Shown here one piece after another: positions 17,253 to 25,649 of a DNA stretch of 64,000 nucleotides; within the stretch, counting starts at the first letter, position 1; each line of letters starts with the position of its first letter. The DNA lies in NCBI RefSeq assembly GCF_049674955.1, contig NZ_CP187232.1, forward strand, positions 3,348,001-3,412,000. The letters are read 5' to 3'. A program made the translations under genes and the position numbers. Below the pieces are notes generated by a model. The model was not told the origin of the DNA, searched no databases, and saw nothing but the letters and a program-made list of their open reading frames with translations. Origin of the DNA: Sphaerisporangium viridialbum. GTDB lineage: Bacteria > Actinomycetota > Actinomycetes > Streptosporangiales > Streptosporangiaceae.

Positions 17253-18104
17253 ATGATGGCGGACCATATCCCCACTGTGAGACAGCGCCGTCTCGCCCAA
17301 GCACTACGAGAGCTACGACTGAAGGCGGGCCTCACCCAAGAGCAGGTCGCCGCTGAGATGGGCTGGCACTCCAGCAAGCTGTTTCGCCTTGAGAACGCGC
17401 GGAGTCCACGCGTCGACTGGATCGACGTCAAGGAGCTGCTGGATCTGTATGGCGTGGCCAGCCCTCAACGTGACGCGCTTATCCAGCTGGCACGAGATGC
17501 GCGCCGTAGAGGTTGGTGGACTCCGTACAGCGATGTGTTCACTGGTTCCTTCGTCGCTTTGGAAGATGCTGCTTGCTTGCTGCGCACCTACCAGTCTGAA
17601 CTGGTGCCAGGTCTATTCCAGACCGAGGAGTACGCTCGAACCGTCATCACAGCGGTCCGGCCTGGCTTGTCCTCCGAGGAGATCGCGCGTCGCGTGATAG
17701 CCCGTATGGCACGCCAGCAGGCGGTGCTCAATCGCGACCACAGTGCGCAGCTCATCTGTCTCTTGAACGAAGCCGTGGTGCGACGCCCCATCGGCGGAGC
17801 ATCGACTATGCGCGCCCAACTCAGTCAACTCATCGAGATCGGCGAGCGACCAGATGTCACGGTGAGGGTACTTCCCTTCGCCGTCGGAGCCCACGCGGCG
17901 ATCGAAGGTCCGTTCGTTCTGCTTCGCTTCTCCGGGGAGTATGAGCCTGACGTTGCCTACGTCGAGGGCGCGATGGGCGACCTCTACCTGGAGAGCGTCG
18001 AGGAAGTTCGGCGCTATACGCTGTTGTTCGAGCACATATGCGAACTTGCGTTGGACCCCGAGGAAACCGCGATCATGGTCGCGGCAGCGGCTAAGGAGTT
18101 CTAG
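17253..18104 (+). CDS. XRE-family regulator with DUF5753 (WhiJ-like)
   Basis: A 283-residue protein. The N-terminal HTH is LRLKAGLTQEQVAAEMGWHSSKLFRLENARSPRV, and the rest is a DUF5753 domain (VFTGSFVALEDAACLLRTYQSELVPGLFQTEEYARTVI, then VRVLPFAVGAHAAIEGPF). GGAG precedes the tandem ATG ATG at 17253. This family pairs with DUF397 proteins and has been proposed to act as antitoxin or developmental regulator (WhiJ, Scr1). Here the DUF397 gene overlaps its stop codon by one base. Base composition is less GC-rich than the flanking genes, in keeping with acquired DNA. Confidence 0.9.
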   Translation: MMADHIPTVRQRRLAQALRELRLKAGLTQEQVAAEMGWHSSKLFRLENARSPRVDWIDVKELLDLYGVASPQRDALIQLARDARRRGWWTPYSDVFTGSFVALEDAACLLRTYQSELVPGLFQTEEYARTVITAVRPGLSSEEIARRVIARMARQQAVLNRDHSAQLICLLNEAVVRRPIGGASTMRAQLSQLIEIGERPDVTVRVLPFAVGAHAAIEGPFVLLRFSGEYEPDVAYVEGAMGDLYLESVEEVRRYTLLFEHICELALDPEETAIMVAAAAKEF

Positions 18105-18298
18105 TGGCCGACCAGGTCGATCTTGCTGGTGTGTCGTGGCAAAAGAGCAGCTTCAGTGGCGGCGGAAACGACTGTGTAGAAATCGCGGTGATCGGCGAGT
18201 CGATCGCCGCCAGAGACTCTAAGAACCCTGACGGCCCGACCATTCAATTCAGTTCCAGCGAATGGAGGACCTTTCTCGACCATCTAAGAAGGGTGTAG
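18104..18298 (+). CDS. DUF397 domain protein
   Basis: A 64-residue DUF397 protein starting at GTG, which shares its G with the TAG stop of the XRE gene. The family core is WQKSSFSGGGNDCVEIA, then AARDSKNPDGPTIQFSSSEWRTFLDHLR. DUF397 proteins are the small partners of XRE-DUF5753 regulators in whiJ-like or Scr1/Scr2 pairs; a toxin role has been suggested for some. The function here is inferred from context only. Confidence 0.92.
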   Translation: MADQVDLAGVSWQKSSFSGGGNDCVEIAVIGESIAARDSKNPDGPTIQFSSSEWRTFLDHLRRV

Positions 18299-18310
18299 CT
18301 CGTCATGCCA

Positions 18311-18350
18311 TCGGCCGCGATCTGTTCGCCGTGGCGGCCGAGCTCTTTTC
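18311..18350 (+). terminator. Hairpin with T-run after the DUF397 gene
   Basis: Arms TCGGCCGC (18311-18318) and GCGGCCGA (18334-18341) with a 15-base loop, followed by GCTCTTTTCC. It lies 13 bp after the DUF397 stop and before a convergent gene, which suits a factor-independent terminator. Confidence 0.6.
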
Positions 18351-18403
18351 CGAACTAACGATCCTGGGGCTCTGCTTCTCGTCGGCACTGCGTGACGGGG
18401 TGC

Positions 18404-18748
18404 TCAGGGACCAGCGAGCCTGTTCTTGATCATGGCGACTTGTTCGGATGTCAGGGACTTGGCCGTGCCAATCTCCGGGTTGGTGCTGGTGATCACGACG
18501 GGGCCGCGGAGGTTGTGGGTGGAGCCGAAGGTTCGGGCGAGTCTGGTGGCGACGGTGTTGATTGGCCGGTTCGTGGCTATGCCGTTCTCGTCGACCCAGA
18601 GGTCCAGGCGGCTGGTGAGGCTGAGTGGTTGAACGGCCTGCGCGTTTACGTGCTTGCGAACACCGGTGAGGAAGCGGCCGTTGAAGCTGCCCTTGGGCAG
18701 CTCGAGGTGGGTGGGATTGCTGTCGAGGCCGATGAGGAGTGTTCTCAC
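18404..18748 (-). CDS. DUF3846-like protein
   Basis: A 114-residue protein that resembles the DUF3846 family of mobile-element and phage genomes, in particular the segments RLDLWVDENGIATNRPINTVATRLA and LRGPVVITS. The start is GTG at 18748, with GGGG upstream. A longer frame continues upstream, but that part is the recombinase relic described next, so I cut it here. Function unknown. It lies within the accessory island. Confidence 0.6.
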   Translation of the reverse strand: MRTLLIGLDSNPTHLELPKGSFNGRFLTGVRKHVNAQAVQPLSLTSRLDLWVDENGIATNRPINTVATRLARTFGSTHNLRGPVVITSTNPEIGTAKSLTSEQVAMIKNRLAGP

Positions 18749-18750
18749 GG

Positions 18751-18983
18751 TCAGCCCCGGACTCTGATCGTTGGGATGCCCACGTCGGTCAGGCCAGGCT
18801 GCTGAACGTCGAACCGCGGTGAGCTTGGCGCGGCCGGCTTCCAGGCTGGCCTTGATCCCTTCGATCTCGCCTCCCGAACTGTGGATCTCGGCCTCCTCGA
18901 GGCGGTCCTCGAGATTTTTGACGAGTTCGGCGAGGCGGCCAACCTCGCGGGGGTCGACTTGGAGCATGGGGCAGCGGATGCAA
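18751..18983 (-). pseudogene. Relic of a tyrosine recombinase C-terminus (copy a)
   Basis: Translates to ACIRCPMLQVDPREVGRLAEL and onward, which matches the Cys-rich tail of the fuller recombinase relic at 21320 (ACVRCPILRVDPAQKPRLEEI). A frameshift near 18800 is needed to reach the shared ending, here DVGIPTIRVRG. The 5' breakpoint is at the same codon as in copy b, and both are preceded by the identical 20-base sequence at 18984-19003 and 20519-20538. Confidence 0.7.
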
Positions 18984-19003
18984 GCTTAACCGAACTGATC
19001 TTG
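18984..19003. repeat. 20-bp junction repeat, copy 1
   Basis: GCTTAACCGAACTGATCTTG is identical to 20519-20538. It abuts the truncated 5' end of recombinase relic a. On the coding strand of the relic it brings a TAA stop immediately before the recombinase homology. Nothing else is recognisable in 19004-19245. Confidence 0.7.
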
Positions 19004-19245
19004 AACCGGTCCTCTCGGGCACCTGGGCCTCGCAGGTTCACTGACGGTGACCATAAAAAATCTTGTATAGACGTTGCGTTCGGCGTGTCGGCTTCGTTCA
19101 CGTTCGGCAGCAACTTTCGTTCACTGGTTGTGGCGGCAGTTGGTGATCGGCGGGCTCGTGGATGTCCACGAGAAAATGACGGCGCGGAGCCGCGGAGGGG
19201 TCATATTCCCGTGCGCGATGTCTGGCCGGGTCTCACACTGCGGGC

Positions 19246-20142
19246 ATGGATGAAACCACCGGCCCCGCGGCCGTCACACCTGCAGAGCAGTCGAGTGAGT
19301 TACTGGGGTATCCGCCCGATGCCCGGCTGCTGATCGTCAACTGTGATGACTTCGGGATGTATCCAGCGATCAACGCCGCGGTGATCGAGTCGATCGAAGA
19401 CGGCATCGCCACCTCGTGCAGCCTGATGGTCCCGTGTCCCGCGGCGCCGCAGGCCATGCAACTGCTCAGCCGACGGCCCCAGATCCCGTTCGGAATCCAC
19501 CTGACCATGGTGTGTGAGATGCCCGACATCCGATGGGGGCCGATGACCGCCAAGGAACGAGTGCCCTCGCTCCTGGACCACGCAGGTGAGCTGTTTCCTC
19601 CGACGCCCTCCGGACGGGCGGCCCTCCTCGGCCAGGCTCGGCTCGATGAGATCGAACTTGAGTTCCGCGCCCAGATCAGTGCCGTCGCCGATGCTGGGCT
19701 CACGCCGACCCACCTGGACTTCCATTGCCTGGCCGACGGAGGCCGCGATGACATCCTCGACCTGGCCGTAGTACTGGCAGCCGAGTACGGCCTTGCGGTC
19801 CGGGTCTGGCTCGAACCCGGGCGCCGGGTGATGCGGCAACGCGGGCTGCCGGTCACCGACAACGACTTCCTGGACAGCTTTTCCCTCGATATCGCAGGAA
19901 AGGCGGCCCGATACGTTCAGATGCTGCGCGACCTGCCTGCTGGGCTCAATGAGTGGGCTGTGCATCCCGGACTGGGAAACGAGGAGGCGCAGGCCGTCGA
20001 CGGTGGCTGGTGCGTGCGCCGGACGGACTACGAGTTCCTGACATCGCCGCAGGCCCGTGAAGTCCTGCAGCAGGAGCACATTGCTGTGATCGACTACCGG
20101 ACGATCCAGCGGGTCTGGTCTCAGAACGCCGACCCTCGATGA
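19246..20142 (+). CDS. ChbG/YdjC-type carbohydrate deacetylase
   Basis: A 298-residue YdjC-fold hydrolase that would remove acetyl groups from N-acetylated sugars such as chito-oligosaccharides. Metal and catalytic motifs are present: NCDDFGM near residue 31, FGIHLTMV near 82, THLDFHC near 149 and a C-terminal VHPG. The ATG at 19246 is used; no strong ribosome site is seen. It has an N-terminal extension of about 20 residues. It stands alone in the island and its substrate is not shown. Confidence 0.88.
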   Translation: MDETTGPAAVTPAEQSSELLGYPPDARLLIVNCDDFGMYPAINAAVIESIEDGIATSCSLMVPCPAAPQAMQLLSRRPQIPFGIHLTMVCEMPDIRWGPMTAKERVPSLLDHAGELFPPTPSGRAALLGQARLDEIELEFRAQISAVADAGLTPTHLDFHCLADGGRDDILDLAVVLAAEYGLAVRVWLEPGRRVMRQRGLPVTDNDFLDSFSLDIAGKAARYVQMLRDLPAGLNEWAVHPGLGNEEAQAVDGGWCVRRTDYEFLTSPQAREVLQQEHIAVIDYRTIQRVWSQNADPR

Positions 20143-20259
20143 GCCGATCCGGCCCGTCGCTTGTGCGGGCAACGGGCCGCTGAGTGCCTCTCCGAAGGTC
20201 AGCCAGTCTGTGCTGGCTGCTCGGCGCGTGCGCGGGTGGTTTGGCCTCGTCAATGTGTG

Positions 20260-20518
20260 TCAGCTGCCGGACGTGCGTCGGCCGACCGACGGGTGGAAGT
20301 CGGGCATGCCGAGGTTGGTGGTGGTGTGCTTGGCGGTCATCTCGCGCATCGTGGCGAGCTTGTCTTCAGCGGCGGCCACGCTCGTCTCGATGGCGGCGAC
20401 CTCGCCGAGCCATCCCTGGTCCTTTGCTTCTTTCAGGCGGTCGAGGAGGTTGTGGTGGATCTCCTCAAGCCGGGGCATCTGGTCGGGATCGGGTCGGAGT
20501 TGAGGGCATCTGACACAT
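20260..20518 (-). pseudogene. Relic of a tyrosine recombinase C-terminus (copy b)
   Basis: The frame ACVRCPQLRPDPDQMPRLEEIHHNLLDRLKEAKDQGWLGEVAA is closely similar to the C-terminus of the recombinase relic at 21320, including the tail NLGMP. The catalytic part is missing. An in-frame TAA from the flanking 20-bp repeat precedes it, so no full protein is made. A 72-residue frame starting at 20478 could be expressed but has no known role. Confidence 0.75.
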
Positions 20519-20538
20519 GCTTAACCGAACTGATCTTG
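20519..20538. repeat. 20-bp junction repeat, copy 2
   Basis: Identical to 18984-19003. It lies at the breakpoint of recombinase relic b. Sequence beyond the 20 bases differs between the two loci. Confidence 0.7.
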
Positions 20539-20644
20539 GTGGCGAACCCTGAGCCCCCTAGCGAGCAGCTCAACTCTTTGTAGCCACATTCAGTTCTGAG
20601 AAGGAGGCTGTTCGGCGTGTCGCGGTGATGGCCGGGGCTTTCGG

Positions 20645-21115
20645 TTAGTGGCAGCGCATGTCGGACCCGGCCTCGTGGCCTCCGTCGAAAAATTCCACGA
20701 TGACGCCCTTGAACCCGTCCCGCCATGATCCGCTCGGGTTGACATAGACGGTGCCGGAGAGCTCACCGCCCTCGACGCCCTCGACCGTGACGGACTCGTA
20801 GTAGCGTGCGATCTCGGCGTCGGGCAGCTTCGTGACCAGGGCCAGATGCACCAGATAGTCGCAATGATTGCCGTTGCCCGACAGAAGGCCCACCACGCTG
20901 GCCTCGGCACGCAGATCATGCTCGGTGTCGGGTGGGAGGGAGAGCATGCTCACCCGCTCCTGCAGCCGGGCCAGCTTCTCGTCGTTTCGCCACTGGGGAA
21001 GGTCGAACACCAGGGTGTAGGCGACGATCGAAGCAAGGAGCGCGAGACACACGAAGAACGGCCACCTGCTCCGCTGCTTCGGTAACGCCTTCCGGACCGT
21101 TTCGGTCAGCACCAT
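20645..21115 (-). CDS. Hypothetical membrane-anchored protein
   Basis: A 156-residue protein I do not recognise. One transmembrane helix (WPFFVCLALLASIVAYTLVF, residues about 18-37) follows a basic N-terminus, then a short coiled stretch (NDEKLARLQERVSML) and an extracellular domain of about 100 residues with two Cys. Start ATG at 21115 has GGAG seven bases upstream. Codon use is coding-like. It is enclosed by recombinase relics and was probably carried in with them. Confidence 0.65.
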   Translation of the reverse strand: MVLTETVRKALPKQRSRWPFFVCLALLASIVAYTLVFDLPQWRNDEKLARLQERVSMLSLPPDTEHDLRAEASVVGLLSGNGNHCDYLVHLALVTKLPDAEIARYYESVTVEGVEGGELSGTVYVNPSGSWRDGFKGVIVEFFDGGHEAGSDMRCH

Positions 21116-21319
21116 GCCATTCTCCGGAACCTCGTCGGGTGATCACCATTCAACAACGCGGACCGCTGATTACGCTGATGCTGAGAAAGCGCTGGCGAGG
21201 CTGCTGGGCGGGATCGCGCCCATGCTCTCAGGTCGGGACATGGCCGCGCTGTCGATCGGCTGATTGCCTGCGAGCTTTGTGCCCCCACTGGCGATGCGGG
21301 CCGCTCACCGGCGAGCGGG

Positions 21320-22860
21320 TCAGGACGTCATCTCGGATGATCGTCCAATCGTGCGGCGGATGCTGGGCATTCCGAGGTTGACGGTGCTCGTACGAACAGT
21401 CGCTTCACGCATGGCTTCAAGCTTCTGCTTCGCTGCCGCGAGGGTGGTCTCGGTAGCGGCGACTTCGCCGAGCCAGCCCTGTTGTTTGGCTTCGGCGAGC
21501 CGGTCGATGAGGTTGGCGTGGATTTCTTCGAGCCGGGGCTTCTGAGCTGGGTCAACGCGAAGGATTGGGCATCTGACACAAGCGTTTTCATGCGCACAAG
21601 GGGTTCCATAGTCGCGTCCGCATATTCCGAGCGCGACTTTCCGTAGCTCGAAATGGGCGAGAAATTCTTCCCATTCGCTGGCTGTGAGGTCGCGGTATTC
21701 CTCGCTGGGGCGTTCGGCTCGGCGGCGGGCGATGAAGGCACGGTGGTGGGTGATGACGTCGTCGGGGTAGATCGCGGCGTAGCCCATCGTGGTGTCGAGC
21801 AGGGCGTGTCCGCAGATCTTGGCGGCGATGTGGGGTGGGAGTCCGGAGCGTAGGGCGTCGGTGACGAAGATTCGACGGAAGTCATGGGGCCGCCATTCGA
21901 GGGGATGTCCGGCGATGGTGATCTGCGCGGTGGCCGAGGTGGCGATCAGGCATTCGCGGATGTAGCTGCGGGTCAAGGCCCGGTCCTCGGATCCGTAGCG
22001 GCGTTGGAACAGGAACGGCATCGGCGCGCTCCAGGTCTGCTCGAACACGTCGTAGGCGGAGACTAGGGGTATGGCGGCGTTGCCGCGCCGGACTCGGAAG
22101 ATGATCGCGGTGAGGACCTCTGCGAGTTCGGGCGAAACAAGTAGGAGCCTTTCGGTATCGGTCTTGGACGGAGCGATCTGCAGCATGGGGACGACTTCGC
22201 CGGTGGTCGGCAGGGCGTAGGCGACGAAGCTGTGGTGGGTGAGTTCGAGCATCTCCTCAATCCGGATCCCGGTCGTGCGCAGCACCTCGACAGTCGCTCA
22301 GGACCAGAACGCGGCCTCTTCCTCGTGGGTGAGGCTGCGTTTCTTGCCAGTGGCGACCTCGATGACGTAGACGCGTCCGGATGGGCCTTGCCGGCATCGC
22401 CGGAACGCGCGGCCTGCGACGGTGAAGAGTTCGCCTTCGGGAGTGCTCCGGGCGGCGCTGATCAGGTGTTCGGCAGCTTTGCGCTGCTGTTCGACCGCGC
22501 GCAGCAGGGCGGGCATGAGCGGGCGTTGGGCTCGGGTGCGCTGGTCCATCCGCGACTTGACTCCGGACCTGGACTTCTTGGTGGCGCATTCGCTGGCCTT
22601 GATCGGGCAAGGGACTGCCCACTTGGCCCAGCGGGTGGGGTCGTCGAGGGCCCAGCGGGCGATGTCCTCGTAGAAGGCTTTGACGAAGACCAGCTCGCTG
22701 CGGAAGTTGACGCGCGGGCGGATTGGGTTGCCGTCATGCGAGGGTCGGCGTACGCCTGGTACCCGTATTTGGCGAACCATGACGCCCGGCGTAGCCCCCC
22801 GGCGACGCTCCACCTCACGCAACTCGTTTGTGATCAACCTGGCAGCATCGCGCGCTCTGC
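21320..22860 (-). pseudogene. Tyrosine recombinase/integrase, inactivated by an in-frame TGA and 5' truncation
   Basis: Two frames, 22298-22860 and 21320-22297, are in the same phase and separated only by a TGA at 22298-22300. The context FWS*ATVEVLRTTGIR suggests a Trp TGG changed to TGA. The catalytic residues all survive: Arg in TGIRIEEML, His-x-x-Arg in RPHDFRR, His in KICGHALLDTT, and Tyr in GYAAIYPDD. A Cys-rich tail (CGRDYGTPCAHENACVRCP) follows. The N-terminal domain is missing; homology starts within dispersed repeat copy 3. It is the fullest of three related relics in the island. Confidence 0.85.
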
Positions 22861-23013
22861 CTCCTCGTGAGAAGTCACCCCTGGTGAAGGCCCTGTTTTG
22901 CCCTCCCGCCACCCACTTGACGGGGGCACCCGCTTGATGCCCACCCACCCCAGCCGTGGCACCTCTTCGCTCTCCCCAAATCGACCAGCCGGTTCATGAA
23001 CGAAGCGTCGGGC
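22828..23013. repeat. Dispersed repeat, copy 3 (right edge of accessory island)
   Basis: Matches 16262-16446 in the same orientation, with an estimated 75-80% identity by eye, including AGCCGGTTCATGAACGA near its right end. It overlaps the 5' end of the truncated recombinase frame. The copies at 16.3 and 22.9 kb are direct repeats 6.6 kb apart. Confidence 0.7.
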
Positions 23014-23032
23014 CTTTGGCGCACCCTGCCCG

Positions 23033-23347
23033 TCACCGCCAGGCGGAGAGCAGGTCCTCCGGGACGATCGTGGGCACTCCGTCGACCGTGGACCCGCTTC
23101 GGGACACCGCCAGCAGGGGGGTGGTGTCGTCCGCTCCCGGCAGCAGGGAGCGGTGGAGGACCAGCCGGGCAAGGTCGTGGGCGTCGAAGGGGCGGTTCTC
23201 CAGCCACTTGATGGAGCCGACCGCCGTGACGCGCTTGGCGACCGGCGCGCGATCGGCGGCCACGATGTCGATCTCAGGATCGTTGGTGCGGGTCCAGTAG
23301 CCTCCGACCGCTCCGGTTCCCTCGGGAAGGATGCTGCCGGGAGGCAC
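23033..23347 (-). pseudogene. C-terminal remnant of an AAA-type ATPase with DUF234-like domain
   Basis: A 104-residue fragment beginning at MPPGSILP and carrying GGYWTRTNDPEIDIVAADRAPVAKRVTAVGSIKWLENRPFD, the nuclease-like C-terminal segment found in DUF234/DEXX-box ATPases. The Walker-containing N-terminal part is missing. A palindrome and the IS element stand immediately upstream on the minus strand. I read it as a deletion remnant; a functional small protein cannot be excluded. Confidence 0.6.
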
Positions 23348-23358
23348 TCATTATTGAA

Positions 23359-23376
23359 ACCCTCATAAATGAGGGT
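23359..23376. promoter_or_regulatory. Perfect palindrome ACCCTCAT-AA-ATGAGGGT
   Basis: Eight-base arms around AA, in a short AT-rich stretch between the ATPase remnant and the left end of the IS. It may be the surviving operator of the deleted gene. No regulator for it is visible. Confidence 0.4.
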
Positions 23377-23383
23377 ATCAAAT

Positions 23384-24273
23384 TTGAGTGTCTTTGCTGT
23401 CGGGCCATGACGGAGCCTTTTTCAACCTGCCTGCGCTTCGCGGTTGTGAAGGACATGGATGGCTTTGGCGAGGTGGCCGGCCCGGTTGGGGCTGCAGCGT
23501 AGTTTCCGGAGGATTCGCCAGGTCTTGAGCTGGGCGTTTGCTCGTTCGCCGGGCCCTCTGAGCTTGGCGTGGGATCGATTCGCGATCTTCTGGGACTCCG
23601 GTTTGCCCTTGCCCTTGTACGGCGTCAATACGTGCTCACCGGCGCCTTGGTACCCCTTGTCGGCCAGGACGATGAGGCCGGCCTTGGCGAGGGCTCGCAG
23701 GATGCCCCACAGCCGGGCCGCGGTGAGATCGTGAGTGGAGCCGGGCAGTGGTCCGGATACCCACAAGATCGTGCCGGTCGGGCTGGAGATGACCTGCAGG
23801 TTCATACCGTGGATCTTGTGTTTCCCGGAGTAGTAAGGACGGTCGGCCTTGACGCGGTCGATCGGAATCAGGGTGCCGTCCAGCACCACGTACAGCTCGG
23901 TGGCCTTCGCCTTCTTCAGCGCCTGGTCGAGCTTGGGGGATCGTGCGGACAGGAGTTTCACGGTCTCCTGGATATAGCGCCACGCGGTCGTGGTCGACAC
24001 CGCAAACCCGGCTGCGACCTCGGCGAAGGTATCGCCTTTGCGCAGGTAGACCAGTACGAGCAGGGCCTGCTGGCCCGGGTTGAGAAGTCGCCACGTCGAC
24101 CCGATGCTCTTGCGGTGCCGGCGGATCACCCCGGCGACGTAGTTCAGGGTTGAACGCGACAAAGCGACCGCAGCACGATAGAAAAGCATCTGAAGCCCTT
24201 GGTGGAGACGGTTGTTCTTGGTCGTTCAACTCATCTACCAGGGGCTTCCCTACGTCCGGGACCAGACGCTCAA
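23384..24273 (-). mobile_element. IS5-family (ISL2/IS112-like) insertion sequence
   Basis: About 890 bp with one transposase gene. Candidate imperfect terminal inverted repeats are TTGAGTGTCT at the left end and AGACGCTCAA at the right (9 of 10 paired). I could not identify a clear target duplication, so the exact ends are approximate. The size agrees with IS112-like elements of Streptomyces, from general knowledge. It sits between the ATPase remnant and the two-component operon. Confidence 0.7.
23422..24189 (-). CDS. IS5-family DDE transposase
   Basis: A full-length 255-residue transposase. An N-terminal HTH (GDTFAEVAAGFAVSTTTAWRYIQE) is followed by the DDE catalytic core: Asp104 in VVLDGTLIPIDR, Asp177 in LADKGYQG and Glu215 in GPGERANAQLK. 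No frameshift or stop is present, so the element may still be active. It starts at ATG 24189, about 85 bp inside the right end of the IS. Confidence 0.93.
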   Translation of the reverse strand: MLFYRAAVALSRSTLNYVAGVIRRHRKSIGSTWRLLNPGQQALLVLVYLRKGDTFAEVAAGFAVSTTTAWRYIQETVKLLSARSPKLDQALKKAKATELYVVLDGTLIPIDRVKADRPYYSGKHKIHGMNLQVISSPTGTILWVSGPLPGSTHDLTAARLWGILRALAKAGLIVLADKGYQGAGEHVLTPYKGKGKPESQKIANRSHAKLRGPGERANAQLKTWRILRKLRCSPNRAGHLAKAIHVLHNREAQAG

Positions 24274-24367
24274 CTCGCGATCATGCTGTGACCAGCCAGC
24301 CCTCAGACCGGGATGAAAATGGCTCACGGTGAGCCCGATGGAAGTTCGCTGCGGGAGAATGGCTCGT

Positions 24368-25636
24368 ATGAGGGTCCGGGGGGTGGTCGCGCCGTTGGTG
24401 AGCGGGGTCACCTACCGGCGGGGGGTTCACCTGTTGCTCGGTGGGGTTCTGCTCCTGCCGTATGTGCTGGTGGCGGTGGCGTTCGCGCAAATGCTCACCA
24501 CGCCTCGTACGCCCCGGGGGATCATCTTGCCGGTGCTGGCCGTGGCGGTCGTGGTCGCCTCGGTGCCGCCGTTCCTGCGGGGCACGCGGGCGCTCGAGAT
24601 CGTGGCGGCGCGGTCGCTGCTCGGCGTCCCGCTGCCCGATCCGCCCGCGACGGCCGAGTCCCGCCGGGCGGACCGCGAGACCAGGATGCGCGCGGCCCTG
24701 TGGTTCACCGTCCATCTGGCCATCGGCGGGCTGGTGGTCCTGCTCCTGCTCATCCCGCTCGTGATGAGCGTGACCCTGATCGTCCAGCGGTTCGGCATCG
24801 CGGGCGGCGCGGAGCTCGCGGGGTTGCGCCTCGGGGCGCAGAGCGGGCACCAGTCGGTGTGGCTGTCGCTGCTCGGCGTGGTCCTGCTGGTGGGCGTCAT
24901 CTACGCGGTGGCGGGGCTCGGGGCGCTGGCCGCGGTCATGGCGCCGGTGCTGCTCGGGCCGTCCCCGGCCGAGCGCATCGCGGCGCTGGAGGCGCGTGCC
25001 GCCCGGCTCGCCGAGCGCAACCGGCTGGCCCGCGACCTTCACGACTCCATCGGGCACGCGCTGACGGTCACGACGTTGCAGGCCGCCGCGGCGCTGCAGC
25101 TGCTGGACACCGACCCGGGCTTCGCGCGCCGCGCCCTCGCCGCGATCGAGGACACCGGGCGGGCCGCGACCGAGGACCTCGACCGGGTGCTCGGCATGCT
25201 GCGCGAGGACGAGCCCACAGAGCCCGCACCGCATCACAGGCTGGCCGACCTCGGCGGCCTGCTGGCCCACACGCGCGGGACCGGGGTCCAGGTGCGCACC
25301 GAGATGGAGGGCTCCGTGGACGACCTGCCCGCCCCGGTGTCGCGGGAGGGCTACCGCATCATCCAGGAGAGCCTCACCAACGTGCTCCGCCACGCGGGGC
25401 CCGTGCCGGTCGTCCTGCGCGTCGCCGTCGACGGCCCCACGCTGGCCATCGACGTGGTCAACCCCGTGACCGGCTCCTACCCGCGGCGCGAGGGCGGCCG
25501 GGGCCTTTCCGGCATGCGTGAACGCGTCGCGCTGCTCGGCGGAGAAATGACGGCCGGCCTCGACGGCGGCGAGTGGAAGGTCTCCGTCCGGCTGCCGACG
25601 GGGGCGGCGGTCGTGAGAGGAACGGAGTCGCCGTGA
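24368..25636 (+). CDS. NarL-type sensor histidine kinase
   Basis: A 422-residue membrane kinase. The N-terminal half has four to five hydrophobic segments (for example GVHLLLGGVLLLPYVLVAVAF and LWFTVHLAIGGLVVLLLLIPLVM). The HisKA_3 box RNRLARDLHDSIGHALTV carries the phospho-acceptor His near residue 224, and the HATPase has IIQESLTNVLRHAG and GRGLSGMRERVALLGG. ATG 24368 is preferred because GGGAG lies ten bases before it; ATG 24359 would be too close. It is separated from its response regulator by a 32-bp tandem array that encodes coupled mini-ORFs. The signal it senses is not evident. Confidence 0.9.
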   Translation: MRVRGVVAPLVSGVTYRRGVHLLLGGVLLLPYVLVAVAFAQMLTTPRTPRGIILPVLAVAVVVASVPPFLRGTRALEIVAARSLLGVPLPDPPATAESRRADRETRMRAALWFTVHLAIGGLVVLLLLIPLVMSVTLIVQRFGIAGGAELAGLRLGAQSGHQSVWLSLLGVVLLVGVIYAVAGLGALAAVMAPVLLGPSPAERIAALEARAARLAERNRLARDLHDSIGHALTVTTLQAAAALQLLDTDPGFARRALAAIEDTGRAATEDLDRVLGMLREDEPTEPAPHHRLADLGGLLAHTRGTGVQVRTEMEGSVDDLPAPVSREGYRIIQESLTNVLRHAGPVPVVLRVAVDGPTLAIDVVNPVTGSYPRREGGRGLSGMRERVALLGGEMTAGLDGGEWKVSVRLPTGAAVVRGTESP

Positions 25637-25649
25637 CGAGGAGCCTGCC

